From the NCBI RefSeq assembly GCF_013618635.1, contig NZ_JABLSJ010000001.1:62001-126000 (forward strand): a DNA stretch of 64,000 nucleotides. The letters are read 5' to 3'. Source of the stretch: Thalassobacillus sp. CUG 92003. GTDB taxonomy: Bacteria; Bacillota; Bacilli; Bacillales; Halobacillaceae. A program made the translations under genes and the position numbers. Under the pieces are notes generated by a model. The model was not told where the DNA came from and did not search any database. It was given only the letters and a program-made list of their open reading frames with translations. Position 1 is the stretch's first letter, and every line of letters starts with the position of its first letter. Positions 7,565 to 17,344 of the stretch are shown here, piece by piece.

Positions 7565-7966
7565 ATGAGGGAGTTTATTTGGTTTTTGGTTGATGTGATG
7601 AATCTGTTTCATGATAAATTTATTGCTTTGTCTGACCAATTGGGGCTCGGTCTCAACGATAAGGCGTTGCATTTTCTCGTTATTGGCGTGATGGGTATCG
7701 TTGGTTTTTTATGTGTGAACATGGTGTTTCATGCGATCGCTCGCATCAGTATTACGGCCATTGCTTTTATTTTTTCATTGACGCTCGTCATTTTGTTTGT
7801 GTTTGCGGTTGAGATCCAGCAGGGGATTACCAACAATGGCAATATGGATTTTACGGATGCTGCCGTCAGCATCTATGGGTTCTTAGCGTTTTTTGGTTTG
7901 TACCTGCTTATCAGAGGTGTTATGTTTGCCCTCGGCTGGGTATGGAAGCGTTATGTTAAATCATAG
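7565..7966 (+). CDS. VanZ-like membrane protein
   Basis: About 133 residues. Two adjacent ATGs (7562, 7565) follow GGGGGAG; the second has the better spacing. Three or four membrane segments are visible, and the block EIQQGITNNGNMDFTDAAVSIYG near residue 90 is a divergent form of the VanZ E-x-x-Q...D...N-x-x-G signature. The first VanZ gene lies on the same strand, with the 40-residue gene between. Role unknown; envelope stress or glycopeptide-related functions are only an analogy. Confidence 0.7.
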   Translation: MREFIWFLVDVMNLFHDKFIALSDQLGLGLNDKALHFLVIGVMGIVGFLCVNMVFHAIARISITAIAFIFSLTLVILFVFAVEIQQGITNNGNMDFTDAAVSIYGFLAFFGLYLLIRGVMFALGWVWKRYVKS

Positions 7967-8117
7967 ATGCGCCGTTCCAAACCAGCAAGCTTCTCTCCAG
8001 CGTCAGAAACCGGGAGAGGACAACGAATGTATAAAAGAGGGAGGCGTGTGTATTTAGCCAGCATATGGCATCATGCGTCAAATCATGCGAAAATTAAACA
8101 AAAACATCCATTACCTA

Positions 8118-8126
8118 TGATATAAT
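8118..8126 (+). promoter_or_regulatory. Candidate promoter of the sulfotransferase pair
   Basis: TGATATAAT is a full extended -10. It would give a ~160-nt leader before the first sulfotransferase. Short inverted repeats occur in that leader (TGCAC/GTGCA near 8220-8236), but no known riboswitch is recognised. Confidence 0.4.
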
Positions 8127-8292
8127 ATAAATTCGTTGTGACACGATAATAGAAACAGGCTGAACATCCCCATTCACGGTCAGATGAAAGCCGTTCAAGC
8201 TGCACTCAGCGCCTGCACCTTGCACGGTCATGTGCAGCCCATTACATCTATCAGAAAAGTCAACACTAAGGCAAAAGGGGTCGAACTGCGTT

Positions 8293-9258
8293 ATGTTAAA
8301 CAATATAAAGGGGTGGGCAGAGAAGCATTCTGGCAAACACCCGCTGATCCATTACCTCAATGACTGGGGCCATGTTGTGAAAAACACGGTCACGTTTTCC
8401 CACAAAACCAATGACGCCCAGGCGTATAACCCGTTCTTCATCGTGGGTTCCGGCCGCTCAGGCAACACGTTGCTGCGAACGATGCTGACGAAAAAGGATG
8501 ATATTGTCATCCCGCCGGAAAGCTTTGTTCTGGGCGAAGCGATTCGTAAGTTCAAAATGTACCGCCACATGGAATGGCCGGATTTGTGCGGTGTCTTCTG
8601 CGCAGTGTTTGAGCGCCATCACGGATTTCCGAGGTGGGGCATTGACTTGCGGGAATTTTATAAAGAAGCCATCCAGTTTGAGCCCAAGCATCGTAATTTG
8701 GAATATTTGGTGCATGCCTTCTACTCATTTTATGGCAGTCAGAAGAAGCCCGAAGCGACAAGGTGGGGCGATAAGACCCCCATTAATACGTTCTCATTGA
8801 AGTTGATCAATAACGTCTTTAAGGACAGCCAGTTCGTGCACATCATCCGCGACGGGCGCGACGTGGTGAACTCTTACGTGAAAGCAGGCTTGTACGAGGA
8901 CGTTCAAGGAGCTGCTGAACGTTGGAACCGCAGCATTCATATTGCGAGAGAATTCGGGGAGAAAGTCGGTCCTGATCGCTACCATGAAGTGTATTATGAA
9001 GATTTGGTCCGGGAACCGGAACGTGAAATCAAAGCGATTTGCACCTTTCTTAACATCGACTACACGCCCGAGATGTTAGATAATACGAAAGGGGTCCAGG
9101 ACTTAGGCGATACGTACCTCTCCCACCATACGAACTTGCATGTCCCGATCAATGAAAATTCAATCGGAAAATGGCGCAATGAATTGAGTGCTGAGCAGCG
9201 AGCTTCCGTCCAATATCACTGCCAGGAACTGTTAAACAAATTAGGCTACCCATCGTAA
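8293..9258 (+). CDS. PAPS-dependent sulfotransferase
   Basis: 321 residues from the ATG at 8293; AAAAGGGG lies about twelve bases upstream, a loose fit. The 5'-phosphosulfate loop is GSGRSGNT (residues 52-59) and the 3'-phosphate site is IIRDGRDVVNSY near residue 180, the two diagnostic PAPS contacts. A middle segment WGDKTPINT is common in Sulfotransfer_3 proteins. There is no signal peptide, so it acts in the cytosol, probably on a glycan precursor. It is followed after 16 bases by a second sulfotransferase. The acceptor cannot be read from sequence; carbohydrate is favoured by the glycan genes downstream. Confidence 0.85.
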   Translation: MLNNIKGWAEKHSGKHPLIHYLNDWGHVVKNTVTFSHKTNDAQAYNPFFIVGSGRSGNTLLRTMLTKKDDIVIPPESFVLGEAIRKFKMYRHMEWPDLCGVFCAVFERHHGFPRWGIDLREFYKEAIQFEPKHRNLEYLVHAFYSFYGSQKKPEATRWGDKTPINTFSLKLINNVFKDSQFVHIIRDGRDVVNSYVKAGLYEDVQGAAERWNRSIHIAREFGEKVGPDRYHEVYYEDLVREPEREIKAICTFLNIDYTPEMLDNTKGVQDLGDTYLSHHTNLHVPINENSIGKWRNELSAEQRASVQYHCQELLNKLGYPS

Positions 9259-9274
9259 GTGAAAGAGGTGACGT

Positions 9275-10105
9275 ATGATAAAAAACATATTACGGAAGGT
9301 GTATCACCTTCCGCGAAACATAAAACGAAGCAGATTGAATCGTATCTCGACATTGAATGATAATCCGGTGTTTGTCATCGGCAATCAGAAGAGCGGGACC
9401 TCCGCGATTGGCGCGTTGTTGGCCGATCACACCGGACAATCCGTGGCGATCGATCTCCCTGCCCTTCGTGAACCGACGCAGGTGAAGATTCACCAGGGCG
9501 AGATCTCGCTTCATGATTTTATCCAGGCCAATAAATATGATTTTTCAAAAGAGATCATAAAAGAACCATCCCTCACATTCCTAGTGGATGAACTGGTTCA
9601 GCATTACCCTGATTCCAAATTCGTCTTCATTGTCCGGGACCCAAGAGACAACATTAGAAGCATTTTGAACCGTGTGGATCTGCCTGGCCATCTGGATCAT
9701 ATCGATGACAAGGAAAGCAGAAAGAAATTGAATCAAGTACCTAAGGCCTGGGAGCGTGTGATAGACAGCCGTTGGATGGGCATTGAAGGTGACGATTACA
9801 TCGAACGGATGGCATACCGTTGGAACAAGGCGATTGATATTTATGAGCAGCATGCGGACAAGATGATCCTCATCCGCTATGAAGATTTTGTAAAAGATAA
9901 ACAGGGGCAGATCAAGCAGCTGGCCGGAAAACTAGGTCTGGAATCCGTGCACGACATCTCCTCCAAGGTGGATATTCAATATCAGCCGGCCGGGAATCGG
10001 AAAGTGAACAAACGTGAGTTTTTCGGGAAGAAGAACCTGGGAAAGATCGAATCCATCTGCTCGGATCGAATGGCGCGTTACGGATATGAGCGTTCGATAG
10101 AGTAA
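9275..10105 (+). CDS. Second PAPS-dependent sulfotransferase
   Basis: 276 residues, ATG preceded by AGAGGTGAC. The phosphosulfate loop is GNQKSGTS (residues 36-43) and the 3'-phosphate site is FIVRDPRDNIRSI near residue 118; RYEDFVKDKQGQIKQL near residue 206 is the usual C-terminal family block. It is clearly different from its neighbour in sequence, so the pair probably modifies two positions or two sugars rather than being a recent duplicate. Cytosolic. Transcription with the first sulfotransferase is likely, given the 16-bp gap. Confidence 0.85.
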   Translation: MIKNILRKVYHLPRNIKRSRLNRISTLNDNPVFVIGNQKSGTSAIGALLADHTGQSVAIDLPALREPTQVKIHQGEISLHDFIQANKYDFSKEIIKEPSLTFLVDELVQHYPDSKFVFIVRDPRDNIRSILNRVDLPGHLDHIDDKESRKKLNQVPKAWERVIDSRWMGIEGDDYIERMAYRWNKAIDIYEQHADKMILIRYEDFVKDKQGQIKQLAGKLGLESVHDISSKVDIQYQPAGNRKVNKREFFGKKNLGKIESICSDRMARYGYERSIE

Positions 10106-10801
10106 AAAAATCGACTTAAGTACCCGTTCAAAATTAAGAGAATTGGTTCCTGTAAACGAACAGCTCGAGTAATGTTATAATATGCGAAGTGTGCTTCAGC
10201 GGTCTGCAAACACTTTAAAGCCGCTATTATAAAGGACTATTACAAATTCCTTCATATATATAGTGGCTCGTCTAATAAAGCAATGTTTCTCCTAGTTCGA
10301 TCGCGCACCTTTATCACGCTGGCCCCGGAATAGGAAACAATTGCTGGAGGGACGGCCGTTATTTTTTGTTTTTGATACGTATTAAGCATGCATTCTATGC
10401 TTTAAGGAAGCTGAGCTTGGAATGGTGAGAAGGCAGGAGTGCCTCGGTGACGTTATTCAAACCAAGGGTAAGCCCTGCTTCTTTTGGTGAAAGTTAAATC
10501 AGATATGTGAATGATGCCAGACTTTTGGTACAATTTCCGCAGGCATTGTTCAGTATGGTTAACGATATAAAGTGTACTTATCAGCAAAAAAGGCCTTGTA
10601 AGGACAGAAACTTGAAAAACGTCGAAACAGAGTATGATAAAATGAAAATCGGCAAAACTTCAGCGGCATCGTCCCGTGTTGATAGCGTGGAATTGTTTAT
10701 GATCATAAGAGCGACTGCCTATGCTTAATTAGTAAGATAGTGAAAGCGAGCACCAAACTGATCTAATTAAATTGTTTCGTTCAGAAAAGAGGCTGACCCG
10801 C
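10106..10801 (+). other. Long leader/intergenic region before the glycan genes
   Basis: About 700 bp with no convincing gene. TGTTATAAT at 10173-10181 is a good extended -10, and would give a ~610-nt untranslated leader. Hairpins in it: AGCGG/CCGCT at 10198-10228, and GAAGGCAGG pairing with CCTGCTTC (one bulge) between ~10430 and 10481. A second weak promoter (TTGAAA at 10612, TATGAT at 10633) may serve the next gene alone. A structured regulatory RNA is possible, for instance an antitermination element like those of exopolysaccharide operons, but no known consensus was matched. Confidence 0.4.
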
Positions 10802-11704
10802 ATGATGAAACAACGGTTGATGACACTTGCAAAGCCGGTTGTGACACCGGTTACGAAAGCTGTATTGAAGAGGCACTATCAGAATTCAAAAGCCCTCTCC
10901 GAATTAGGAGATGTTCATAAAGTTGTGGTCGTAGCTCCCCATATGGACGATGAAACCATTGGGGCAGGCGGTACGATTCTCAAGCATGTTGCACGGGGAG
11001 ATGAGGTTTACTGCATCTTCACGACAGATGGAGCGGGAAGTGAGAGTGGTTACTCCCGTGAACAGCTGAGTCAGATGAGAAAAGAAGAAATGGCACGCGT
11101 GAACGAGATTTTAAACATGACAAACATCTATTATATGGATTTGCCGGATGGTAATGTGCAGTCCGACGCTGACTCGCAGAAAGCATTAAGTTCCATTTTA
11201 GAATCAATCTCACCTGATGTCATTTATTGCACCCCGTTTGTGGATGCACATCCGGACCACGTGGCATCGACGCATTTGCTTGCGGATGTATTGCGTAAGA
11301 CAAATGTTTTTCAGCCGATTGTAAGGCTGTATGAGATTAATTGTCCGATCCCGCCTGATGAAATCAACTGTATCATAGATATATCGGATACGTTTGATCA
11401 AAAGCTAGAAGCGATTGCCCAGTTTAATTCCCAAGTCATTGCCTTCGATGGGTTTATAGAATTGAACAGATTGAAGACAAACCTTGTTCCCAACCAGCAG
11501 CTGCGGGCAGTGGAAGGATTTATTGAGCTGTCATCTGATGAATTTGTGACGCAATCCACACAATTACAAAACGAACAGGAACCGTTTCATGAATGGTTCA
11601 AACAAGCAAACCGAACAGTTACGCTCTTGTGGGCTATTTACAAGAATTACCCTCAGAAAAAAAGAATTTACCGGGAAAGACTATCATGTAATACGCGTGA
11701 GTAA
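10802..11704 (+). CDS. PIG-L/LmbE family deacetylase
   Basis: 300 residues from the ATG at 10802 (AGAGG nine bases upstream). The zinc-binding motif is APHMDDETIGAGG (His47, Asp49, Asp50), a PHxDDE variant, and the third ligand lies in HPDH (residues 150-153). These enzymes remove N-acetyl groups from GlcNAc-type sugars and conjugates. In this cluster the likely substrate is an amino sugar of the surface glycan or its lipid-linked precursor. Freed amino groups are sites for N-sulfation in heparan-like polymers, an attractive but unproven link to the sulfotransferases upstream. No signal peptide is seen. Confidence 0.85.
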   Translation: MMKQRLMTLAKPVVTPVTKAVLKRHYQNSKALSELGDVHKVVVVAPHMDDETIGAGGTILKHVARGDEVYCIFTTDGAGSESGYSREQLSQMRKEEMARVNEILNMTNIYYMDLPDGNVQSDADSQKALSSILESISPDVIYCTPFVDAHPDHVASTHLLADVLRKTNVFQPIVRLYEINCPIPPDEINCIIDISDTFDQKLEAIAQFNSQVIAFDGFIELNRLKTNLVPNQQLRAVEGFIELSSDEFVTQSTQLQNEQEPFHEWFKQANRTVTLLWAIYKNYPQKKRIYRERLSCNTRE

Positions 11705-11720
11705 TGAAAATGGAGGACAT

Positions 11721-11783
11721 ATGATAATGCTTGACGTAAGAAAGCTGATTAATCCAAAAGAATTAACACATCAAGGAAGGTGA
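11721..11783 (+). CDS. Possible 20-residue leader peptide
   Basis: An ATG at 11721 follows GGAGG at four bases (a second ATG at 11727 has the better spacing). The frame encodes MIMLDVRKLINPKELTHQGR and stops at 11783, five bases before the polymerase start. The RBS is stronger than that of most neighbours. It could be a coupling peptide, a small protein, or the remnant N-terminus of a lost gene; no family recognised. Confidence 0.35.
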   Translation: MIMLDVRKLINPKELTHQGR

Positions 11784-11788
11784 ACAAC

Positions 11789-13237
11789 ATGCCATTTAAT
11801 TTTAAACAATTAATTTTTATTCCTGTCGCTATTCTGGCCTTCCTGATTGGGTGTATATTTGATAATAGTGTAGTGGGATTAGTTGTCACAATAGGTTTTG
11901 GCCTGTTTGCGTTATGGAATCCAAAAAGTGCCTTAGCTTTACTGTTTTTTTATTTCCCAATTCGCCCGTTCTTACTGGAATTCAACCCTAGTTTAAAAGG
12001 GATAGGCGACATCATCATTATCTTCATTGTGTTGAAGATCGCTTACATGCAACGGAAAAATTTGAAATCACTGTTCCACTTTCATTGGTTCGAATGGGGT
12101 TATTTCGGGTTCTTGATTGTAGGAGCTGTCTCAGCCTTTTTAACAGGGGTTGCACCAACGGCCATCATTTTCCAATTGAGGGCATTTTTGCTGTTCTATC
12201 TTCTCTATTACATAGTGAAACGATTAGAAATAAACAAAGAGGATATCAAGAAAGTGGCTTGGACGGTATTCATTATCACCATCATTATTTGTGTGCATGG
12301 GTTAATTGAAAAACTGTCTCTTCGTGGCCTGTTATTACCTGAATCGTGGGCGAATAAATCGTTGTCCGCTAATAACAGAATCCGGATATATGGTTTGATC
12401 GGCAATCCTAATATGCTTGCAGCGTTCCTTTCCTTTGCGTTTATCGTCTTTCTATACCTGAAGGAGCAACTAAAAGAGAATCGCAAGGCCGTGCGCTTAA
12501 TGAATATCTCGCTCGTCCTTTTGATGGGAGTATGGTTCTTAACGTATTCACGCGGAACGTTTATCGCCTTTTCAATCGCGTTCCTCATTTATATCGCTTT
12601 GACAAGAAATTGGCGTACTTTAGCCCATTGGCTCATTCCGTTAGCAATCGGCATTTTGCTGATTGGCCTGCCCGCTAATATGATCACCAATTACTTGGAA
12701 GATACGAACTTTGGCAAGGAAAGAAATGCCAATCAAAACCAAGACAATGAAAGCAGCTTTTCAGATCGGATGAGCGGAACGTTCAATAGTGATACGATTG
12801 AATCCAGTCAACGTTCAGGTCGGTTGTGGATTACGATGAAAGGCTTTTCTATCTATCCAGACCATCCTGTAATCGGAACGGGTTTCGGTACATTTGGAGA
12901 CTCCGCTACGTTAAGTTACGGATCGCCGATTTATGATGATTATAATATCAATCGTGAATTCTATTCTGATAATCAATACATCCAGATTATCGTCCAATCG
13001 GGAACCGTTGGCGTCGTCTTATTTGCCATCTTCCTGTTAAATATGCTATACCTCATAGTGAAACAACGAAAAGCTTCCCCGCATTTTGCATCTCTCATGA
13101 TCAGCATTTTGCTCGGAGCCTACGCAGGTGCGTTAGTATATAACGTTTGGGAATTGGACGTATTTACGCTGTTTTACTTCAGTATGTTAGGATACTTTTT
13201 GTATTCCACGCCTTATAAGCACGCCAATGAGGAATAG
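11789..13237 (+). CDS. O-antigen ligase/polymerase-like membrane protein (Wzy/WaaL)
   Basis: 482 residues from the ATG at 11789, with AAGGTGA six bases upstream; a GTG at 11780 overlaps the preceding micro-ORF stop. About eleven membrane segments are separated by a long extracytoplasmic loop (residues ~295-385), the Wzy_C arrangement. The loop includes HPVIGTGFGTFGDS, matching the H/G-x-G-x-x-F block of O-antigen ligases. Such proteins polymerise or ligate undecaprenyl-linked repeat units outside the membrane. Sitting between a deacetylase and glycosyltransferases, it is the best candidate for assembling the glycan. Polymerase versus ligase cannot be decided from sequence. Confidence 0.85.
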   Translation: MPFNFKQLIFIPVAILAFLIGCIFDNSVVGLVVTIGFGLFALWNPKSALALLFFYFPIRPFLLEFNPSLKGIGDIIIIFIVLKIAYMQRKNLKSLFHFHWFEWGYFGFLIVGAVSAFLTGVAPTAIIFQLRAFLLFYLLYYIVKRLEINKEDIKKVAWTVFIITIIICVHGLIEKLSLRGLLLPESWANKSLSANNRIRIYGLIGNPNMLAAFLSFAFIVFLYLKEQLKENRKAVRLMNISLVLLMGVWFLTYSRGTFIAFSIAFLIYIALTRNWRTLAHWLIPLAIGILLIGLPANMITNYLEDTNFGKERNANQNQDNESSFSDRMSGTFNSDTIESSQRSGRLWITMKGFSIYPDHPVIGTGFGTFGDSATLSYGSPIYDDYNINREFYSDNQYIQIIVQSGTVGVVLFAIFLLNMLYLIVKQRKASPHFASLMISILLGAYAGALVYNVWELDVFTLFYFSMLGYFLYSTPYKHANEE

Positions 13238-13318
13238 CTTGGCGTATCAATTTTGGAATCACCTCGGTTAATTGAGTTAGAACGACTTGTGATTGACGAA
13301 TAGATCGGAGAGAAATGA

Positions 13319-13792
13319 ATGAAAAAGCAGAAAAAACTATTGTTGATTTCCTCCATTGGGGGTCATTTAACACAACTCCTACAACTAAAACCGTTATTCA
13401 GCCAATACGATTATCATCTCGTAACGGAGAAATCGGACATCACGAAAGAAATGAAAAAGGACTACCCTGTCTCCTTCTTGCTTTATGGAGCCAGAAATTA
13501 TCCTATCCGATACGTGTTCAAATTTTCTTATAACGTTATGAAGTCGTTCTATCTCTTTTTGCGAGAAAAACCCGATGTTGTGGTGACGACTGGCGTCCAT
13601 ACGGCCGTGCCGATGTGTTATATCGCCAAGCTGTTCCGGAAGAAGGTCATTTATATTGAAAGCTTTGCGAAAACATCGACGCCGACCATGGCAGGGAAGA
13701 TGATCTACCCGATCGCTGACTTATTTATCGTGCAATGGGAATCGATGCAAAAGGTTTACCCTAAAGCTGTATATGGGGGGTCGATCTATTGA
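13319..13792 (+). CDS. Alg14-like glycosyltransferase subunit (membrane anchor part)
   Basis: 157 residues. The start KKLLLISSIGGHLTQLLQL carries the GGH motif of the Alg14/PssD family, the N-terminal half of a split GT-B enzyme. VVTTGVHTAVPMCYIAKLFRKKVIYIESFAK is the second conserved block. Alg14-type proteins anchor the catalytic Alg13-type partner at the membrane, and the pair transfers GlcNAc, glucose or galactose to a lipid-linked sugar. Its stop overlaps the next start (TTGA), which fits an obligate two-subunit enzyme. In capsule loci the pair is named CpsF/CpsG or PssD/PssE; sugar specificity is not predictable here. Confidence 0.85.
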   Translation: MKKQKKLLLISSIGGHLTQLLQLKPLFSQYDYHLVTEKSDITKEMKKDYPVSFLLYGARNYPIRYVFKFSYNVMKSFYLFLREKPDVVVTTGVHTAVPMCYIAKLFRKKVIYIESFAKTSTPTMAGKMIYPIADLFIVQWESMQKVYPKAVYGGSIY

Positions 13793-14268
13793 TATTTGTC
13801 GTATTAGGAACACATGAATTGCCGTTCACCCGGCTGTTAGATGAAGTCGAATCATTGAAGCAATCCGGTGTCATCGACGAGGAGATTATTGTGCAAAACG
13901 GCAACACCCCGTATGAGAGTGATGTGATGACGTTCCGTCCGTTCGTCAGCTATGAAGAGATGGATCGTCTATTCGATCAGGCCAGTTTGATTATCACCCA
14001 TGCCGGGACCGGGTCCGTCACAACCGCCTTGAAAAAATGTAAAAAGGTGATTGCTGTGGCGCGGTTGAAGAAATACGGCGAACATAACGATGACCACCAG
14101 CTGGAACTTGTCGAAGTATTTTTGAAACAAGGCTATATCATCAGCTGGGGAGAAGGCCAAAGTTTGGAAAAAGCGGTGGAAGAGGCAAAGACCTTTGAAC
14201 CGAAACAGTTTGAATCCGGGAAACAGAAAATGATTGATATGATCGAATCGTATATCGACAACCTGTGA
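13789..14268 (+). CDS. Alg13-like glycosyltransferase subunit (catalytic part)
   Basis: 159 residues from a TTG at 13789 that overlaps the previous stop; GGGGGG eight bases upstream supports it. The start IFVVLGTHELPFTRLLDEVE and the nucleotide-sugar site LIITHAGTGSVTTALKKCKKVIAVARLKKYGEHNDDHQLELVE are characteristic of Alg13/PssE, with the HAGTGS loop and the acidic EHNDDHQ segment. With the preceding protein it forms a complete GT-B transferase on the cytosolic face of the membrane. The gap of 110 bp to sat contains a weak promoter-like sequence, so the PAPS genes might be co-transcribed or start anew. Confidence 0.87.
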   Translation: MIFVVLGTHELPFTRLLDEVESLKQSGVIDEEIIVQNGNTPYESDVMTFRPFVSYEEMDRLFDQASLIITHAGTGSVTTALKKCKKVIAVARLKKYGEHNDDHQLELVEVFLKQGYIISWGEGQSLEKAVEEAKTFEPKQFESGKQKMIDMIESYIDNL

Positions 14269-14378
14269 TTCCACTGGCAGGAACTGACGGTTTGATTTGC
14301 ACATGACTATGGTAAACTGTAAGAGGTGAATCATAAGCAACACGAACGCAAAAGCACTAATTTATGGAGGGAAAGATT

Positions 14379-15539
14379 ATGACTAAATTGCACCACAAAT
14401 CCATTAATCCTCATGGCGGTACGTTAGTCAACCGCGTTGACGATTCAGCTGAACAGCAGAAAAAAGCTGACAGCCTTCAGAAATTACCCGTTACCAATTG
14501 GACGATTTCTGACTTGGAACTGATCGCGATTGGCGGTTTCAGCCCGCTGACCGGCTTTATGGGCGAAGAAGACTATACGAAAGTGGTCGATGATCTCCGC
14601 TTGACTGATGGCACGATTTGGAGTGTGCCGATTACACTTCCTGTTACGGAAGCAGAAGCAGAGAAATTCGATATCGGGGAAGAAGTAGCTTTGATTGGAG
14701 AAGACGGCGTCACATACGGTTATATAAAAGTTGATGAGAAGTTCACTTATAATAAGGAAAAGGAAGCTCAGAACGTGTATGGCACGACTGAAGAAGCTCA
14801 TCCTGGTGTGAAGAAAGTGTATGAGAAAGGCAACGTCTATCTCGGCGGCCCGATTACCCTGACCCACCGTCCGAGTCACGGTAAATTCGAGGAGTATTAC
14901 TTAGATCCAGCTGAGACGCGTCAATTGTTTGCGGATCTGGGCTGGAATACAGTCGTCGGTTTCCAAACACGGAACCCCGTACACCGTGCCCACGAGCATA
15001 TTCAAAAAACGGCGCTAGAAGCGGTCGATGGCCTGCTATTGAATCCGCTAGTCGGAGAAACGAAGTCCGACGATATCCCAGCAGATGTCCGGATGGAAAG
15101 CTATGAAACCATTTTGAAAAACTATTACGTGGACGAGCGAGTCCGCCTCGTTATTTATCCAGCGGCTATGCGTTATGCCGGCCCGAGAGAAGCGATCCTG
15201 CACGCGATCGTCCGCAAGAACTATGGTTGCACGCACTTCATTGTCGGCCGTGACCACGCTGGTGTAGGTGACTACTATGGCACGTATGAAGCGCAGAATT
15301 TAATCAGCCAATACGAAGCAGAACTGGAAATCGGCATCTTCAAATTCGAGCATGCGTTCTATTGTGAAGTGTGTGAAAACATGGCATCAGCGAAAACGTG
15401 TCCACACGACAAAGAACACCATGTCCACCTTAGCGGCACGAAAGTACGTGAGCTGCTTCGTAATGGCGAACGTCCGCCGAAAGAATTTTCCCGTCCGGAA
15501 GTTGCTGATGTCTTGATCAAAGGATTGAAACAGAACTAA
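14379..15539 (+). CDS. sat: Sulfate adenylyltransferase (ATP sulfurylase)
   Basis: 386 residues from the ATG at 14379; GGAGGG at 14367-14372 is its RBS, so the ATG at 14364 is rejected. It makes APS and pyrophosphate from ATP and sulfate. The nucleotide-binding motif [11 protein letters not shown] holds His202 and His205, and [15 protein letters not shown] is the second signature. Length fits the homo-oligomeric Bacillus type. Unlike the B. subtilis cysH operon, no PAPS reductase, sulfite reductase or CysP permease is adjacent. The following genes (permease, APS kinase, PAP phosphatase) point to PAPS supply for sulfotransfer rather than cysteine synthesis. Confidence 0.95.
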   Translation: MTKLHHKSINPHGGTLVNRVDDSAEQQKKADSLQKLPVTNWTISDLELIAIGGFSPLTGFMGEEDYTKVVDDLRLTDGTIWSVPITLPVTEAEAEKFDIGEEVALIGEDGVTYGYIKVDEKFTYNKEKEAQNVYGTTEEAHPGVKKVYEKGNVYLGGPITLTHRPSHGKFEEYYLDPAETRQLFADLGWNTVVGFQTRNPVHRAHEHIQKTALEAVDGLLLNPLVGETKSDDIPADVRMESYETILKNYYVDERVRLVIYPAAMRYAGPREAILHAIVRKNYGCTHFIVGRDHAGVGDYYGTYEAQNLISQYEAELEIGIFKFEHAFYCEVCENMASAKTCPHDKEHHVHLSGTKVRELLRNGERPPKEFSRPEVADVLIKGLKQN

Positions 15540-15554
15540 GGGAAGGTTCCTAAC

Positions 15555-17333
15555 ATGACACTTGAAATGTCGATTGTGATCATTGCGATCATCCTTATGC
15601 TGGTCGGGTTGTTTCTTGAAATTGCACGACCCGACCTGCTTGTTTTTTCTACATTGTTTTTATTCATGATGTTAGGGTTCGTCTCGGCTGAAGAAGCCCT
15701 CGTCGGTTTTTCGAACCAGGGTATGCTCACCATTGCCCTTTTGTTCATCATAGCCGGTGTATTTGAGCGGAGTGGACTGGTTGAACGGTTCATTTCGTCT
15801 TTTTTAAAGAATGCTAAAACCAATCGAGGTGCCTTATTCCGGCTGCTCATCCCGATATCGGGCTTTTCAGCATTTTTGAATAATACCCCGATTGTCGCAA
15901 CGCTCACGCCGATTATTAGAAAATGGGCTTCGGACCATCAAATTTCACCTTCGAAATTCTTGATTCCGATTTCGTACGCCTCTATTCTCGGCGGAACGAT
16001 CACCTTAATGGGGACCTCCACCAATCTCGTTGTGCATGGGCTCATGCTCGATGCAGGCTTGAACGGCTTTTCATTTTTTCAGTTGGCCATTGTCGGGATT
16101 CCGGTCACATTAGTCGGCATGGTTTATCTAGTCGGTTTTGCGCCCAATGTCTTACCTGATCATCAGAGCTTGATTGAAAAGGTGAGCGAAAACACGAAAG
16201 ACTACTTGAGCGAGCTGATTGTCCGACCCGAGTTTCCCTACCTGAATCGAACGATCGAAGAAGCGTCCCTCAGGAATTTGAAAGGGCTCTATTTGATTGA
16301 AATCATTCGCGGAGACGAGGTCTTGAGTCCCGTCAAACCTGATATGAAGATCCAATCAGGGGACCGCCTGATTTTTACGGGCATGATGTCCACGATTGCC
16401 GAACTGCAAAATCGTAAAGGGCTGGAGCTCGATACCGGCACAGACTTGTCCTTGAATGACTTGAAGAATGGCGAAAACCAACTCCAGGAGGTCGTCATCT
16501 CGTATCAGTCTCCACTGCTCGGCCAAACGATTAAACAAAGCCGGTTCAGAGACCGGTATGACGCAGCGGTCATGGCTGTTCACCGAAACGACGAACGCGT
16601 AGAAGGTAAGATCGGGGATATCGTCCCGAAAGCTGGTGACTTGCTCTTGCTCGTCACAGGGGATGAATTCGGACGCAAAACGGCAGAGCAAAAAGATTTT
16701 TATGTCACATCGCCCGTTGATGAAAAACGAAACTTCTATAAGAATGAAAAAAGCGGGTGGATTTCCCTGGCATTGCTGGCGCTCATGATCACACTCGTGA
16801 CGTTTCAAGTGTTGAGTATCTTCAAGGCGATGGTGATCACTGTCGGCCTGATGATGGTGCTCAAGCTGATTACGCCTAATCAGGCAAAGGATTCTGTACA
16901 ATTCCAGGTGCTCTTGCTGATTGCCAGCGCGCTTGGCATCGGGAATGTGATCATTCAAACAGGCACGGCTGAATGGCTGGCGCGTCAACTCGTTTCCGGT
17001 CTGGAGCCGTTTGGTATCATCGCGATTCTGATTGCGATTTATGTCATGACCAACCTGTTTACCGAACTGATTACCAACAACGCAGCCGCGGTGATCATGT
17101 TTCCGATTGCTTATGAAGTGGCTCAAGGCGCTAATATCGACCCGACAGCAGTGGCCATCTTAGTTGCAATCGCTGCTTCCGCTAGTTTCCTGTCGCCGAT
17201 TGGCTACCAGACGAACCTGATTGTCTATGGCCCCGGCGGTTATCATTTTAAAGATTACATGAAAGTGGGCATGCCGCTCACCTTGACGACGATGCTGTTG
17301 ACCATCACGATCGTCTATTTTCAGCTCATTTAG
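15555..17333 (+). CDS. SLC13-family permease with two RCK_C domains, probable sulfate transporter
   Basis: 592 residues, ATG after AAGGTT. Two membrane blocks (about residues 1-190 and 400-590) flank a cytosolic middle with two TrkA_C/RCK_C-like domains (about 205-290 and 300-385, each with an [11 protein letters not shown]- or VHRNDERV-like core). The repeated ion-site motifs are [11 protein letters not shown] and [14 protein letters not shown], and [10 protein letters not shown] matches the SLC13 signature. Such SLC13-RCK proteins include sodium:sulfate symporters of algae and bacteria. Its place between sat and cysC makes sulfate the obvious substrate. It starts 16 bases after sat. Confidence 0.85.
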   Translation: MTLEMSIVIIAIILMLVGLFLEIARPDLLVFSTLFLFMMLGFVSAEEALVGFSNQGMLTIALLFIIAGVFERSGLVERFISSFLKNAKTNRGALFRLLIPISGFSAFLNNTPIVATLTPIIRKWASDHQISPSKFLIPISYASILGGTITLMGTSTNLVVHGLMLDAGLNGFSFFQLAIVGIPVTLVGMVYLVGFAPNVLPDHQSLIEKVSENTKDYLSELIVRPEFPYLNRTIEEASLRNLKGLYLIEIIRGDEVLSPVKPDMKIQSGDRLIFTGMMSTIAELQNRKGLELDTGTDLSLNDLKNGENQLQEVVISYQSPLLGQTIKQSRFRDRYDAAVMAVHRNDERVEGKIGDIVPKAGDLLLLVTGDEFGRKTAEQKDFYVTSPVDEKRNFYKNEKSGWISLALLALMITLVTFQVLSIFKAMVITVGLMMVLKLITPNQAKDSVQFQVLLLIASALGIGNVIIQTGTAEWLARQLVSGLEPFGIIAILIAIYVMTNLFTELITNNAAAVIMFPIAYEVAQGANIDPTAVAILVAIAASASFLSPIGYQTNLIVYGPGGYHFKDYMKVGMPLTLTTMLLTITIVYFQLI

Positions 17334-17344
17334 GAGGAACAAGA

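Noticed and set aside
10507-10728. 73-residue ORF between sulfotransferase and deacetylase
   Set aside because: No RBS, composition unlike a protein, and it lies in the probable leader region.
10106-10801. Known riboswitch or T-box in the long leader
   Set aside because: No match by eye to SAM, T-box, ydaO, or other consensus; kept only as a possible structured leader.
16356-17126. 256-residue minus-strand ORF within the SLC13-RCK gene
   Set aside because: Shadow of a recognised membrane protein; His/Gln/Arg-rich with no RBS.
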